From Lachnospiraceae bacterium (GTDB lineage: Bacteria > Bacillota > Clostridia > Lachnospirales > Lachnospiraceae), in assembly GCA_030524635.1 (NCBI GenBank), contig JAUNGG010000011.1:16270-80269 (forward strand): a DNA stretch of 64,000 bases, written 5' to 3'. Position 1 is the first letter of the stretch, and every line of letters starts with the position of its first letter. Positions 39,167 through 47,165 of this stretch are shown here, piece by piece. The position numbers were made by a program, and so were the translations under genes. The notes under the pieces were generated by a model. It did no database searches, was not told the DNA's origin, and saw only the letters and a list, made by a program, of their open reading frames with translations.

Positions 39167-39183
39167 ATATAACAGTGTTATAT
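39167..39183. promoter_or_regulatory. Palindrome before the SDR gene
   Basis: ATATAACA-G-TGTTATAT is a perfect 8-bp inverted repeat just upstream of the GGAGG of the next gene. It could be an operator or a small mRNA hairpin controlling translation. Confidence 0.4.
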
Positions 39184-39204
39184 AAGATTGGAGGATAATT
39201 TATT

Positions 39205-39972
39205 ATGAAGAAAACAGCAATTGTTACAGGCGGAAGCCGTGGTATTGGCTATGCAGTGGCAAAACAGCTCGGATTGGACGGATGTCAGGTGGTAATCTTT
39301 TCCCTGGAAAATCCGGCAGATTGTCAGGAGGCATTTGACAAACTGACAGAGCTTGAGATTGACTGGTATTACATTCAGGGTTCCATCGATTCCCAGGAAG
39401 GAAGAGAACGCCTTGTAAAAGAGACCGTAGAGCATTTTGGAAGAATCGATATCCTGGTAAATAATGCGGGCGTGGCACCAAGAGAGAGAAAAGACCTTCT
39501 GGAAATGACACAGGAAAGCTTTGACCGTGTGGTAGGAATCAATACAAAAGGAACGATGTTCCTGACCCAGGCAGTAGCAAAGCAGATGGTCAGCCAGGAG
39601 CAGGTATTTGCAAATAAAGGGCATATTGTGAATATTGGTTCCTGTTCTGCAGAGGTATCTTCTATTTCCAGAGGAGAATACTGCATTTCCAAAGCAGCAG
39701 TAGCCATGCTGACTACCCTTTTTGCAGATCGTCTGGCACCGGAGGGCATCGTAGTCAATGAAGTCCGTCCGGGTGTAATTGCAACCGATATGACCAGTGT
39801 TGTTACAGAAAAGTATGACAAGATGATTGCAGACGGTGTATTCCCGATTGCGCGCTGGGGAAAACCGGAGGATGTTGCCGGAGTTGTGAGCCTGTTCTGT
39901 TCAGATCGGGTATTATATACAACAGGTAACTATGTAGATGTGGATGGTGGTTTTCACATTAAGCGTCTGTAA
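39205..39972 (+). CDS. Short-chain dehydrogenase/reductase (SDR) family oxidoreductase
   Basis: A 255-residue classical SDR: the NAD(P)-binding TGGSRGIG at residues 8-15, NNAGVAPRER near 91, the catalytic Ser in IGSCSAEVS near 145, Tyr159 and Lys163 in EYCISKAA, and VRPGVIATDM. It oxidises a secondary alcohol or reduces a ketone. TTGGAGG precedes the ATG. It lies between the OYE enzyme and the flavoprotein, suggesting sequential steps on one ring compound (inference). Confidence 0.88.
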   Translation: MKKTAIVTGGSRGIGYAVAKQLGLDGCQVVIFSLENPADCQEAFDKLTELEIDWYYIQGSIDSQEGRERLVKETVEHFGRIDILVNNAGVAPRERKDLLEMTQESFDRVVGINTKGTMFLTQAVAKQMVSQEQVFANKGHIVNIGSCSAEVSSISRGEYCISKAAVAMLTTLFADRLAPEGIVVNEVRPGVIATDMTSVVTEKYDKMIADGVFPIARWGKPEDVAGVVSLFCSDRVLYTTGNYVDVDGGFHIKRL

Positions 39973-39981
39973 GGAGAGATT

Positions 39982-41907
39982 ATGAGGATACAGGAACTTA
40001 GAATTGAGAATATTGTGATCGGAACAGGAGCAGCAGGTTTTCAGGCAGCGTTGCGGCTGCATCAGAATGGGGAGACTGACCTTGCCATATTAGCGGAAAA
40101 CGTGAATGCAGGGACTTCCAGAAATACAGGCTCTGACAAGCAGACCTACTATAAACTGTCCCTTGCCAGCGGTGATCTGGATTCTGTGCGTACCATGGCT
40201 GAAGATTTGTTTGCAGGCCAGTGTGTGGATGGTGACCAGGCGCTTTGTGAGGCGGCCTTGTCATCCCGGAGTTTTTTCCGCCTGACAGAACTTGGTGTAC
40301 CCTTCCCGTGTACGGAATATGGCGAGTTTATGGGTTATAAAACCGACCATGACCGGGGAAGACGCGCTACAAGTGCCGGACCTTATACTTCAAAGCTCAT
40401 GACGGAATGTCTGGAGAGAAGTGTAAAGGAAAAGAATATCAAGGTCATGGATCAGATGCAGGTAATCCGTCTCCTTGTAAAGGACAATGAAATTTACGGC
40501 GTTTTATGTCTGGATAAAAATGGGAAGGAAGAAGCCAGTTATCTGTTGATCTGGTGCAGAAATGTGATCCTGGCAACCGGAGGTCCGGCAGGGATGTATC
40601 ATGACAGTGTTTATCCGGTTTCCCAGCTTGGTTCCAGCGGTCTTGCTTTTGAAGCAGGAGCGGCAGGAAAAAACCTGACGGAATGGCAGTTTGGCCTGGC
40701 CTCATTAAATCCCAGATGGAATGTCAGCGGAACCTATATGCAGGTACTGCCCAGATTCGTTTCCACAGATCCGGATGGGCAGGATGAGCGGGAGTTTCTC
40801 ATGGATTTCTTTGAAACAGAAGAAGAAATGTTATCCATGGTATTCTTAAAAGGGTATCAGTGGCCCTTTGATGTGAATAAGATTTTCGGCGGTTCTTCCG
40901 TGGTAGATCTTTTAGTCTATCAGGAAACGATTCTGAAAGGAAGAAAGGTATATCTGGATTTTACAAAGAATCCAGGCGGCGGCAATATTCCATTTGAGAA
41001 GCTGTCACAGGAAGCTTATGATTACTTAAAACAGGCAGGCGCTTTATTTGGCACACCAATTGACCGGTTGAGGCAGATGAACGAACCAGCGATCAGCTTT
41101 TATCAGGATCATAATGTGGATTTGTATCACGAAAAGCTGGAAATTGCCATCTGTGCCCAGCACAATAATGGCGGGATTTCAACAGATGCTTATTGGGAGA
41201 CAAGGATTCGTGGCCTGTTTGCAGTCGGGGAAGTGTGCGGAAGCCATGGCGTGACCAGGCCGGGAGGAACAGCTCTGAATGCGGGGCAGGTCGGTGCCGT
41301 GCGGGCTGCTGAAAAGGTTCATCTGAGAAAACTGCATGAGAAGAAAACAATGGTTTCTATTGTGATTGAGCAGTTCCTGAGAGAAGAAGTACAGGAGTTT
41401 GTGAAGCTTCCGGATCAGGCATCCGGCAGCATTGTCCTTGGAGAATTGTGGCAAAAGGCAGCCAAGCGAATGAGCGCTTACGGCGGTATGATCCGGAAAC
41501 GGGAAAACTTAGAGTCTGCATTAAAGGAAACTGAAACAGAACTGGATGGTTATCTTGGACTTGTGAAACGTCCGACAGCCGCTCAGCTGCCCTTGTTTTA
41601 CCGGCTGCGTGATATGTTGATTTCGCAGAAAGTCTACCTGTTTGCAATGCTGGATTATACAAAGAGCGGAGCGGGAAGCAGAGGATCCGCCCTTTATACG
41701 GACAAAGATGGAAGAAGACCAGATTTAAAACTGCCAGAGCTTTATCGCTGCAGACTGGATCAGGGAACTCATGGAGGTATCGTTCAGGAAATTACATTGA
41801 ATGATGCGCAGTGCAGTTCGGAATGGCGTTCCGTTCGTCCGCTTCCAGAGGTTGATTACTTTTTTGAGAACCAATGGAAAGCATATCGGGACAGAGAAAA
41901 AATTTAA
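39982..41907 (+). CDS. FAD-dependent oxidoreductase, succinate dehydrogenase/fumarate reductase flavoprotein type
   Basis: A 641-residue flavoprotein. The FAD dinucleotide fold is at the N-terminus (IVIGTGAAGFQAA, residues 12-24). GTSRNTGSDKQTYYKL near 48, LATGGPAGMYHDSVYP near 197 and GLFAVGEVCGSHGVTRPGG near 413 match the fumarate reductase/aspartate oxidase group. A helical C-terminal domain (about 450-641) is shared with SdhA-like proteins. It starts nine bases after the SDR stop behind AAGGAGAG. Probably a soluble reductase or dehydrogenase of a cyclic substrate; no signal peptide or heme motif is seen. Confidence 0.85.
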   Translation: MRIQELRIENIVIGTGAAGFQAALRLHQNGETDLAILAENVNAGTSRNTGSDKQTYYKLSLASGDLDSVRTMAEDLFAGQCVDGDQALCEAALSSRSFFRLTELGVPFPCTEYGEFMGYKTDHDRGRRATSAGPYTSKLMTECLERSVKEKNIKVMDQMQVIRLLVKDNEIYGVLCLDKNGKEEASYLLIWCRNVILATGGPAGMYHDSVYPVSQLGSSGLAFEAGAAGKNLTEWQFGLASLNPRWNVSGTYMQVLPRFVSTDPDGQDEREFLMDFFETEEEMLSMVFLKGYQWPFDVNKIFGGSSVVDLLVYQETILKGRKVYLDFTKNPGGGNIPFEKLSQEAYDYLKQAGALFGTPIDRLRQMNEPAISFYQDHNVDLYHEKLEIAICAQHNNGGISTDAYWETRIRGLFAVGEVCGSHGVTRPGGTALNAGQVGAVRAAEKVHLRKLHEKKTMVSIVIEQFLREEVQEFVKLPDQASGSIVLGELWQKAAKRMSAYGGMIRKRENLESALKETETELDGYLGLVKRPTAAQLPLFYRLRDMLISQKVYLFAMLDYTKSGAGSRGSALYTDKDGRRPDLKLPELYRCRLDQGTHGGIVQEITLNDAQCSSEWRSVRPLPEVDYFFENQWKAYRDREKI

Positions 41908-41924
41908 ACACTAATGTGGTAAAC

Positions 41925-41974
41925 AGCCTTCGGCTTCAGAGAGCAGGATATCCTGGGAGCTGGAGGCTTTTTTT
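41925..41974 (+). terminator. Intrinsic terminator of the catabolic cluster
   Basis: AGCCTTCGGCT (41925-41935) pairs with AGCTGGAGGCT (41958-41968) through 11 pairs including two G-U. The palindrome CAGGATATCCTG lies within the loop, and seven T follow. Confidence 0.82.
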
Positions 41975-41992
41975 GCGGAAATGCAGGATAGG

Positions 41993-42076
41993 ATGAAAAA
42001 AATAAAACGATTACTATGCATTGCCGTAATGATACTTTTGACAGTATGTGGGGAAGGGAACTGCGGGGGACAGTGA
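41993..42076 (+). CDS. Small signal-peptide-like ORF (27 residues)
   Basis: ATG 41993 opens a 27-residue frame: basic start MKKIKRLL, hydrophobic core CIAVMILLTV and then CGEGNCGG. It looks like a lipoprotein signal sequence that stops right after the lipobox region. A weak GGATAGG lies upstream and a terminator follows directly. It may be a real micro-peptide or the 5' end of a lost lipoprotein gene. Confidence 0.3.
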   Translation: MKKIKRLLCIAVMILLTVCGEGNCGGQ

Positions 42077-42081
42077 AGTAA

Positions 42082-42120
42082 AGCCGGAATAGAGTGGCAC
42101 CTGCTCCGGCTGTATTTTTT
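42082..42120 (+). terminator. Terminator after the small ORF
   Basis: AGCCGGA (42082-42088) pairs with TCCGGCT (42105-42111), and TTTTTT follows at 42115-42120. The remaining bases up to the next promoter hold short dyads (AAAACGC/GCGTTTT; CCGCC-aac-GGCGG) but no gene. Confidence 0.65.
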
Positions 42121-42236
42121 ATTACGAAGGGTCCAGTAAAACGCGCCAGTGATGCGTTTTGTCGGATTTACCGAACATACCGGGAGAACCGCCAACGGCG
42201 GAGACTCGGGCTATATAAAAATAATGAAAAAAGCGC

Positions 42237-42267
42237 TTGACTGTCAAGCAACTATACACTGTAAAAT
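42237..42267 (+). promoter_or_regulatory. MerR-type promoter with 19-bp spacer, MATE operon
   Basis: TTGACT (42237-42242), a 19-base spacer and TAAAAT (42262-42267) lie 35 bases before the first MATE gene. The core TTGACTGTCAAG-nn-ACTATACACT is identical to the site at 30557, so the same MerR protein probably drives both. Confidence 0.62.
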
Positions 42268-42302
42268 ACAGCAGGAAAACAAATAGTACAGGAGGTATTT
42301 TG

Positions 42303-43604
42303 ATGAAGTCAAATGGAAGGAGGCTTTGCCGATATGTATTTCCTGCAGTTGGAGGGCTGTGTGTTACTTATCTCTATAATATCATAGATGGTATTTTTGT
42401 AGGGCAGGGTGTTGGGTATATGGGGCTCGGTGCGGTGAACATCGGAGTTCCTTTTATTACATTTGTGGTGGCTGTTGCAGCGATGTTTCCTATGGGAGGG
42501 GCAACGGTTGTTGCAATCAGGATGGGACGTAGGAATGAAAAAGGTGCCAATCACGCATTTATGACAGCATTAATTTTAACTGTTTTAATGTCCTTGATTC
42601 TTATGGCAATTGGTATGCTGTTTCCGTGTCAGATTGCACGGCTCAGCGGCGCCAGTGATACGATGCTGGAAATGTCATCCCAATATTTGTTTTACTATAC
42701 GGCGTTTTCTGTTCCCATGCTGTTAAGTACATGTTTATCTGTTTTTGTGAGAAACGATGGATCTCCAGGTTTGGCTTTCTGGGGAATGTGCGCAGGGGCG
42801 GCAGCGAATATTTTTCTCGATTGGCTGTTTATTTTTCCGCTTCAGATGGGAATTATCGGTGCAGCCATTGCGTCCGGTTTGGGGCAGGTAATTTCGCTTG
42901 TCGTGCTGCTCAGCCATTTTGTCCTGAAGAAGGGAAAGCTGCGAATTACAAGGATATCGATTTCTGCTAAGTTGGCAGGAAAAATCTGTAAGAGGGGAAT
43001 TCCAGAAGCGATTTCCCAGTTAAATACTCCTGTTACAGCTTTATGCTATAATCTTGTGCTTTCGCAAATGATCGGAGACATGGGAGTTTCAACGTTCAGT
43101 GTTCTAAGCTTTATTTTCTCTCTGGCGAATGCGATTCTTTCAGGGGTTGTGCAGGGACTCCAGCCGCTTTGGGGATTAAGTTATGGAAAAAAGGATGCCA
43201 GGGAGATGGGATATTACTTTCGGGCTGGTATCATAATGAATGGAATTTTGTCCGTGTTGATTTATGGAGTGCTCTTTGGCTTTGACAGACAGATTATTGC
43301 AATCTTTAACCGCGATCCGGCGCTTATCGAGATGACAAGCGCAGCCCTGCCGGTTTTTGCATTGTCTTTCTTTCCAATGGGACTGAATCTGGTTATCACG
43401 GGATTGTTATTTTCCACAAAAAGGACGAACCAGGCTAATGTGATTGCGGTTAGCAGAGGAATTGTATTAAAGTCCCTCAGTATCTTTTGTATTCCAATAA
43501 TTTTTGGAAGGGAAGCCATTTGGTTCGCAGCAATTGCATCGGAGTCTCTTACATTGACGGTTGCTGTCATACTTTTAAGAATAAAGCAAATCAAGTGGCA
43601 GTGA
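42303..43604 (+). CDS. MATE family multidrug efflux transporter (first copy)
   Basis: A 433-residue MatE-type exporter with about twelve helices in two homologous halves (CVTYLYNIIDGIFVGQGVGYMGLGAVNIGVPF; QGLQPLWGLSYGKKDAREMGYYFRAG). These proteins expel cationic drugs or metabolites in exchange for Na+ or H+. ATG 42303 has AGGAGGT upstream; the frame is open back into the promoter but that part is not used. The MerR-type promoter in front suggests drug-inducible expression. Confidence 0.9.
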   Translation: MKSNGRRLCRYVFPAVGGLCVTYLYNIIDGIFVGQGVGYMGLGAVNIGVPFITFVVAVAAMFPMGGATVVAIRMGRRNEKGANHAFMTALILTVLMSLILMAIGMLFPCQIARLSGASDTMLEMSSQYLFYYTAFSVPMLLSTCLSVFVRNDGSPGLAFWGMCAGAAANIFLDWLFIFPLQMGIIGAAIASGLGQVISLVVLLSHFVLKKGKLRITRISISAKLAGKICKRGIPEAISQLNTPVTALCYNLVLSQMIGDMGVSTFSVLSFIFSLANAILSGVVQGLQPLWGLSYGKKDAREMGYYFRAGIIMNGILSVLIYGVLFGFDRQIIAIFNRDPALIEMTSAALPVFALSFFPMGLNLVITGLLFSTKRTNQANVIAVSRGIVLKSLSIFCIPIIFGREAIWFAAIASESLTLTVAVILLRIKQIKWQ

Positions 43605-43684
43605 AGCTGATATGGGGAAACTGCCGGAATTGCAATTGTCTGTTATTTATCTAGTTTTTTGTTTTTGAAAGGAGAAATCATCAA

Positions 43685-45016
43685 GTGGACTTTTTAAATG
43701 GCAAAATAAAAACGATCTATTTTAAGTACCTTGCGGCTGCCTTTGGCAGTGCGTTAATTACTTCTATCTACTCCATCGTAGACATGGCTATGGTAGGGCA
43801 ATATCACGGACCGGAAGGTACAGCGGCACTGGCAGTTGTAGCACCTATTTGGAATGTTATTTACAGTTTAGGGCTTCTCATGGGAATTGGGGGTTCCGTC
43901 CTTTTTAGTACCATACGCGGAAAGGAAGAAGGACATACAAGGAAATCCAACGAGTATTTTACAGCATCTGTAATTGGTTCCCTGATTCTTGCGGCAGTTA
44001 TCTGGATCATCATTGCGGTTTTCGATAAGGAATTGTTGATGCTTTTCGGCGCCGAGGAAACAACTCTGTCGTTGGCAAGAGAATATGTATTGCCGATTAA
44101 ATTTGTCATTCCATGTTTCCTTTTTACCCAGATGCTGGCTGCTTATCTTAGAAACGATAAAAATCCAACACTGGCTACAGCTGGGGTTCTGGCAGGCGGA
44201 ATATTTAATATATTCGGTGATTACTTTTTTGTTTTTGCTTGTGATTTGGGAGCTATGGGAGCAGGTCTTGCGACAGCAGGCGGTACGGTGATTTCTGTTC
44301 TTGTCATGTCTGCGCACTTTTTTACGAAGAAAAATACTCTGCGTTTGGTTCGCCCTGTAAAATTGATGCATAAATTTCAGGAGATTTGCGTAACAGGGTT
44401 TTCAACGTTTTTTATTGATATTGCTATGGGGATTCTGACAATTCTGTTTAACCGTCAGATTATGAAGTATCTCGGCACAAACGCACTTTCGATATATGGA
44501 GTAATTGTCAATATCAGCACACTTGTACAATGCTGTGCTTACAGCATCGGGCAGGCGTCCCAACCTATTTTTTCAACAAACTTTGGCGCTGGAAAAGCGG
44601 AACGCATCAGGCAGACACTGAAATATGCGTTGGAAACCACAGCTTTTTTTGGATTACTCTGGACAGCTCTCTGTATGGCAGTTCCAAATCCGCTCATTCG
44701 TATTTTTATGAGTCCCACGGAAGAGGTTTTGCAGATTGCTCCGACAATTATCCGGTGTTACGGGCTTTCTTTCCTTTTGCTGCCGCTGAATGTTTTTTCT
44801 ACCTATTACTTTCAGGCAGTTATGAAACCAAAGGCAGCATTTATCGTATCTATCTCGCGGGGATTGATAATCAGCGGCATTTTGATTTTCCTGTTTCCTG
44901 CAATTGCCGGGGCAAATTCGATTTGGTTTGCAATGCCGCTTACAGAAATGCTCGTAGCAGTCTATGTTGTATGTATGATCATGAGATATACAAAACAATT
45001 ATCAAATTATCGATAG
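43685..45016 (+). CDS. MATE family multidrug efflux transporter (second copy)
   Basis: A 443-residue MATE protein, of the same family as its upstream neighbour but clearly diverged (SALITSIYSIVDMAMVGQYHGPEGTAALAVVAPIW; IGQASQPIFSTNFGAGKAERIRQTLKYAL). The GTG start has AAAGGAG about ten bases upstream. Two adjacent MATE genes in one operon may act on different compounds. Confidence 0.9.
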   Translation: MDFLNGKIKTIYFKYLAAAFGSALITSIYSIVDMAMVGQYHGPEGTAALAVVAPIWNVIYSLGLLMGIGGSVLFSTIRGKEEGHTRKSNEYFTASVIGSLILAAVIWIIIAVFDKELLMLFGAEETTLSLAREYVLPIKFVIPCFLFTQMLAAYLRNDKNPTLATAGVLAGGIFNIFGDYFFVFACDLGAMGAGLATAGGTVISVLVMSAHFFTKKNTLRLVRPVKLMHKFQEICVTGFSTFFIDIAMGILTILFNRQIMKYLGTNALSIYGVIVNISTLVQCCAYSIGQASQPIFSTNFGAGKAERIRQTLKYALETTAFFGLLWTALCMAVPNPLIRIFMSPTEEVLQIAPTIIRCYGLSFLLLPLNVFSTYYFQAVMKPKAAFIVSISRGLIISGILIFLFPAIAGANSIWFAMPLTEMLVAVYVVCMIMRYTKQLSNYR

Positions 45017-45031
45017 AAAGGAAGGGATTTT

Positions 45032-45646
45032 ATGAATCGGATTATTACAATTGGACGTGAATTCGGAAGCGGCGGGCGTGAACTTGGCAGACGGCTGGCA
45101 GAGCAGCTGCAGTTTGCCTATTATGATCAGGAGATTATCAGCGAAATTTCCAGAAGGACATCATTATCGGAACAATATGTCCACTCCATTGTGGAACACC
45201 AACCTGTATTTTCGTTTCCCATCCACATTGGCAGAAGTTTTCATCCTACAGCAAACCCTGTGTTTGAACAGACAATGTCAATATATCAGGAACAGGCGCG
45301 TATTATTTCGGAAATGGCAGATCAGTCAGATTGTGTCATTGTAGGACGCTGTGCGGATTACATATTAAAAGAGCAAAAACCGTTCCGTATTTTTGTATAT
45401 GCAGACATGGAAAGTAAAATCATACGCTGCCGGGAAAAAGCTCCAGAGGATGAAAGACTTACAGATAAAGAGCTAAAGCAAAAGATTTCAGGAATGGATA
45501 AAAAGCGTGCCCAATATTATGAATTCTACACCAGACATTCTTGGGGAGATAGATTGAATTATGATCTTTGTATCAATACAACGCAAACGGTCATTAAGGA
45601 AATTGTGCCGGCAATTGCAAAACTTTTTTATAGTATTTCCCAATAG
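45032..45646 (+). CDS. Cytidylate kinase-like family protein
   Basis: A 204-residue P-loop protein: ITIGREFGSGGRELGRRLAEQL at the N-terminus is the nucleotide-binding loop of the Cmk-like family (G-x-x-G-S-G-G). YYDQEIISEISRRT follows, then a CVIVGRCADYIL motif typical of this group. These proteins are common beside transporters in Firmicutes. The substrate is not established and may not be CMP. GGAAGGG precedes the ATG, 15 bases after the second MATE gene. Confidence 0.82.
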   Translation: MNRIITIGREFGSGGRELGRRLAEQLQFAYYDQEIISEISRRTSLSEQYVHSIVEHQPVFSFPIHIGRSFHPTANPVFEQTMSIYQEQARIISEMADQSDCVIVGRCADYILKEQKPFRIFVYADMESKIIRCREKAPEDERLTDKELKQKISGMDKKRAQYYEFYTRHSWGDRLNYDLCINTTQTVIKEIVPAIAKLFYSISQ

Positions 45647-45714
45647 TCCATAACGGATAGCCATTTGCGGCAATGCATTCCGGAGAAAACAAACATATGC
45701 AGCTGAAAATATAA

Positions 45715-46020
45715 AGGCTTGCAAATGCAGTTCTCTTCGGTGCCGCACAGGGACAGCAGCTGCTTTGGAGACTGGTATTGGACGCGGTGACAGACAGGAA
45801 TTAAAAGGATATTTTCATACCGGTATGAAGATTAATATAGCCGTTATTCAACGAAACAATCTTTAAAATCGGATATCATTGCTGTCAGCAGAGGAGTTGT
45901 TATGAAAGCATTTGCGATTTTTTCATTCCCACAGTTTTTGAAACTGGAAATATATGGTGTTCGGCAGCAACCGCAGAAGTGAATACATTAACAATTTGTT
46001 TGTTTCTGGGTAAAACGTAA
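45715..46020 (+). pseudogene. Degraded MATE transporter remnant
   Basis: Several short frames match the MATE proteins upstream. From 45718 LANAVLFGAAQGQQLLWRL matches LANAILSGVVQGLQPLWGL of the first MATE. In a second frame GRGDRQELKGYFHTGMKIN matches GKKDAREMGYYFRAGIIMN. Further on AVSRGVVMKAFAIF matches AVSRGIVLKSLSIF, followed after a frameshift by a piece ending LTICLFLGKT before the stop at 46018-46020. The N-terminal half and about 80 middle residues are missing. Confidence 0.75.
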
Positions 46021-46368
46021 CATAAACAATGCGGAGATATTTTTACAGTAAGTGCAACAGAATTTTTGAAGAGACCTTATTGCCGGAAATGTGATGAAGA
46101 ACATATCGCTGAAGCGAGATTTCGAAAAAGAATCCAAGAACTGGCTGGAGATAACTATGAATTGGTATCTGCATACGAAAACAGCAGAAAAATGGTTAAG
46201 ATCCGGCACCGTATGTGCGGGACAATCACATTTAGAAGAGAATTATCGACAGATCGAGGGACTAAACCTGCTTATGTTTTTGATGAAACACACGACCTAT
46301 CAAAAGGAAGTGGAAGACCATCTCATCAGAGAAAAAATATTTTTGGAAAATCTGGAACCTTTCATTGA
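46021..46368 (+). pseudogene. Fragment of a zinc-ribbon repeat protein
   Basis: Directly after the MATE remnant an open frame gives HKQCGDIFTVSATEFLKR, PYCRKC, then FRKRIQELAGDNYELVSAYE and VKIRHRMCGTITF. This H-x2-CG ... C-x2-C plus Y-E-L-V pattern is that of zinc-ribbon repeat proteins found on mobile elements (DUF723-like). The fragment lacks a proper start codon and its beginning, and its tail loses family character. An overlapping frame (46091-46417) is protein-like at its C-terminus (PFIDKYPKSILKVFSKLF), which suggests a frameshift. Confidence 0.5.
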
Positions 46369-46481
46369 TAAATACCCAAAGAGTATTTTAAAGGTATTCA
46401 GTAAATTGTTCCGATAAGGCAGAATAGAAATGTTTCAGAAATAAAAGGAAAGAAACAAGAATAAAAGCAGTTCTACAATGA

Positions 46482-46526
46482 AAGCCTGCTCCTGTGTTCT
46501 TGGACACAGAGCAGGCTTCTTTTTTT
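46482..46526 (+). terminator. Intrinsic terminator
   Basis: AAGCCTGCTC pairs perfectly with GAGCAGGCTT, with an inner GTGT/ACAC stem, followed by CTTTTTTT. It closes the MATE-region debris. Confidence 0.85.
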
Positions 46527-46759
46527 AAAAGGTATGGGGCACGCTTTTTGCGTCCCCCAAGGAGGTAGTATAAAAAGAATTTGTATTACAGGAAACCATA
46601 GGAATGATTTCTCTGTCTACGGATTTAGTATAGAATGGAATTGTGAAAATGCTGTGTGTACTTTATGAAAAAAATGTTAATTGATAATTTTTTGTCTCCT
46701 CGCTGTATGGTTCGTCTGAATGCGGGCAAGCTTTCGGTATCAAAGCAGGAGGAAGGAAG
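46527..46759. other. Non-coding gap with one hairpin
   Basis: TGGGGCACGC-ttttt-GCGTCCCCCA (46535-46559, one mismatch) is the only clear structure. AAGGAGGTAGT follows, then a short open stretch starting at ATA (46572) that stops at 46667, possibly a decayed gene that lost its ATG. Nothing else can be supported. Confidence 0.35.
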
Positions 46760-46966
46760 ATGGAAATAATCATGATCCTGGCTGCATTGGCAGCTTTTTT
46801 TGGCTTTGCGATGGCCCGCGCAGCAGATCAGGGAGACAGGCTGCCGGGTCCGGGACAGTTGACAAAGGTGCCGAAGATGGAGAAGCCGGTGAACCTGTCA
46901 GCAGACAAAAAAAGGCAGCCGAGCGAAGGCTGCCGAAAGGAGGGTATGAAAAAGATATCTATGTAA
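46760..46966 (+). CDS. Small membrane-anchored hypothetical protein
   Basis: A 68-residue frame with a good AGGAGGAAGGAAG ribosome binding site. Residues 1-22 (MEIIMILAALAAFFGFAMARAA) form one hydrophobic helix. The rest is polar and Pro/Lys-rich. No family is recognised. Near its 3' end the DNA forms a hairpin that reads as a terminator on the other strand, so it may be intergenic sequence that happens to be open. Confidence 0.4.
   Translation: MEIIMILAALAAFFGFAMARAADQGDRLPGPGQLTKVPKMEKPVNLSADKKRQPSEGCRKEGMKKISM
46903..46934 (-). terminator. Minus-strand terminator
   Basis: GGCAGCC-gagcgaa-GGCTGCC (46914-46934) is a perfect 7-bp stem. Read leftward it is followed by seven T (complement of AAAAAAA at 46907-46913). 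It would stop transcription coming from the integrase/tRNA side. Confidence 0.6.
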
Positions 46967-47069
46967 AAAGGATTAACTCCTTGTTGATAGATATAGGATA
47001 CCCTCTATTTGTGTCGCAGATGTGTTCAGTTTCTAAAAGGTTTGTAAAAATCATGATGGAAACCGGAAG

Positions 47070-47110
47070 AAAAAATAAAAAATAAAAGAACCTTGATCCG
47101 ATCAAGGTTC
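47070..47110 (-). terminator. tRNA terminator on the minus strand
   Basis: GAACCTTGA-tccga-TCAAGGTTC (47088-47110) is a perfect 9-bp hairpin. Leftward it is followed by TTTTATTTTTTATTTTTT. It lies six bases downstream of the tRNA 3' end and is probably the original terminator of that tRNA gene. Confidence 0.75.
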
Positions 47111-47115
47111 CTAAC

Positions 47116-47140
47116 TGGAGCATACGGGACTCGAACCCGT
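47116..47140 (-). other. tRNA 3'-end fragment = attL of the prophage
   Basis: Read on the minus strand, 47140 to 47116 gives ACGGG-TTCGAGT-CCCGT (a full T-arm) and then ATGCTCC plus A, the 3' acceptor strand and discriminator base without an encoded CCA. No D-arm or anticodon arm is present; the integrase stop codon lies 26 bases upstream. This is the copy of a tRNA 3' end left at one boundary of an element that integrated in the tRNA gene. The exact crossover could extend a little to the right (to about 47160). The matching 5' acceptor strand would be GGAGCAT. Confidence 0.72.
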
Positions 47141-47165
47141 TATCGATCCCGTAAAACCCCTGATT

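Noticed and set aside
37753..41907. Direct naming as an equol or bile-acid operon
   Set aside because: Only the enzyme classes agree. The OYE protein is much shorter than daidzein reductase or BaiCD/BaiH, and other bai or equol genes are missing.
46091..46417. Separate 108-codon gene after the MATE remnant
   Set aside because: Most of it is the shifted frame of the zinc-ribbon fragment; only its end looks protein-like, better explained by a frameshift.
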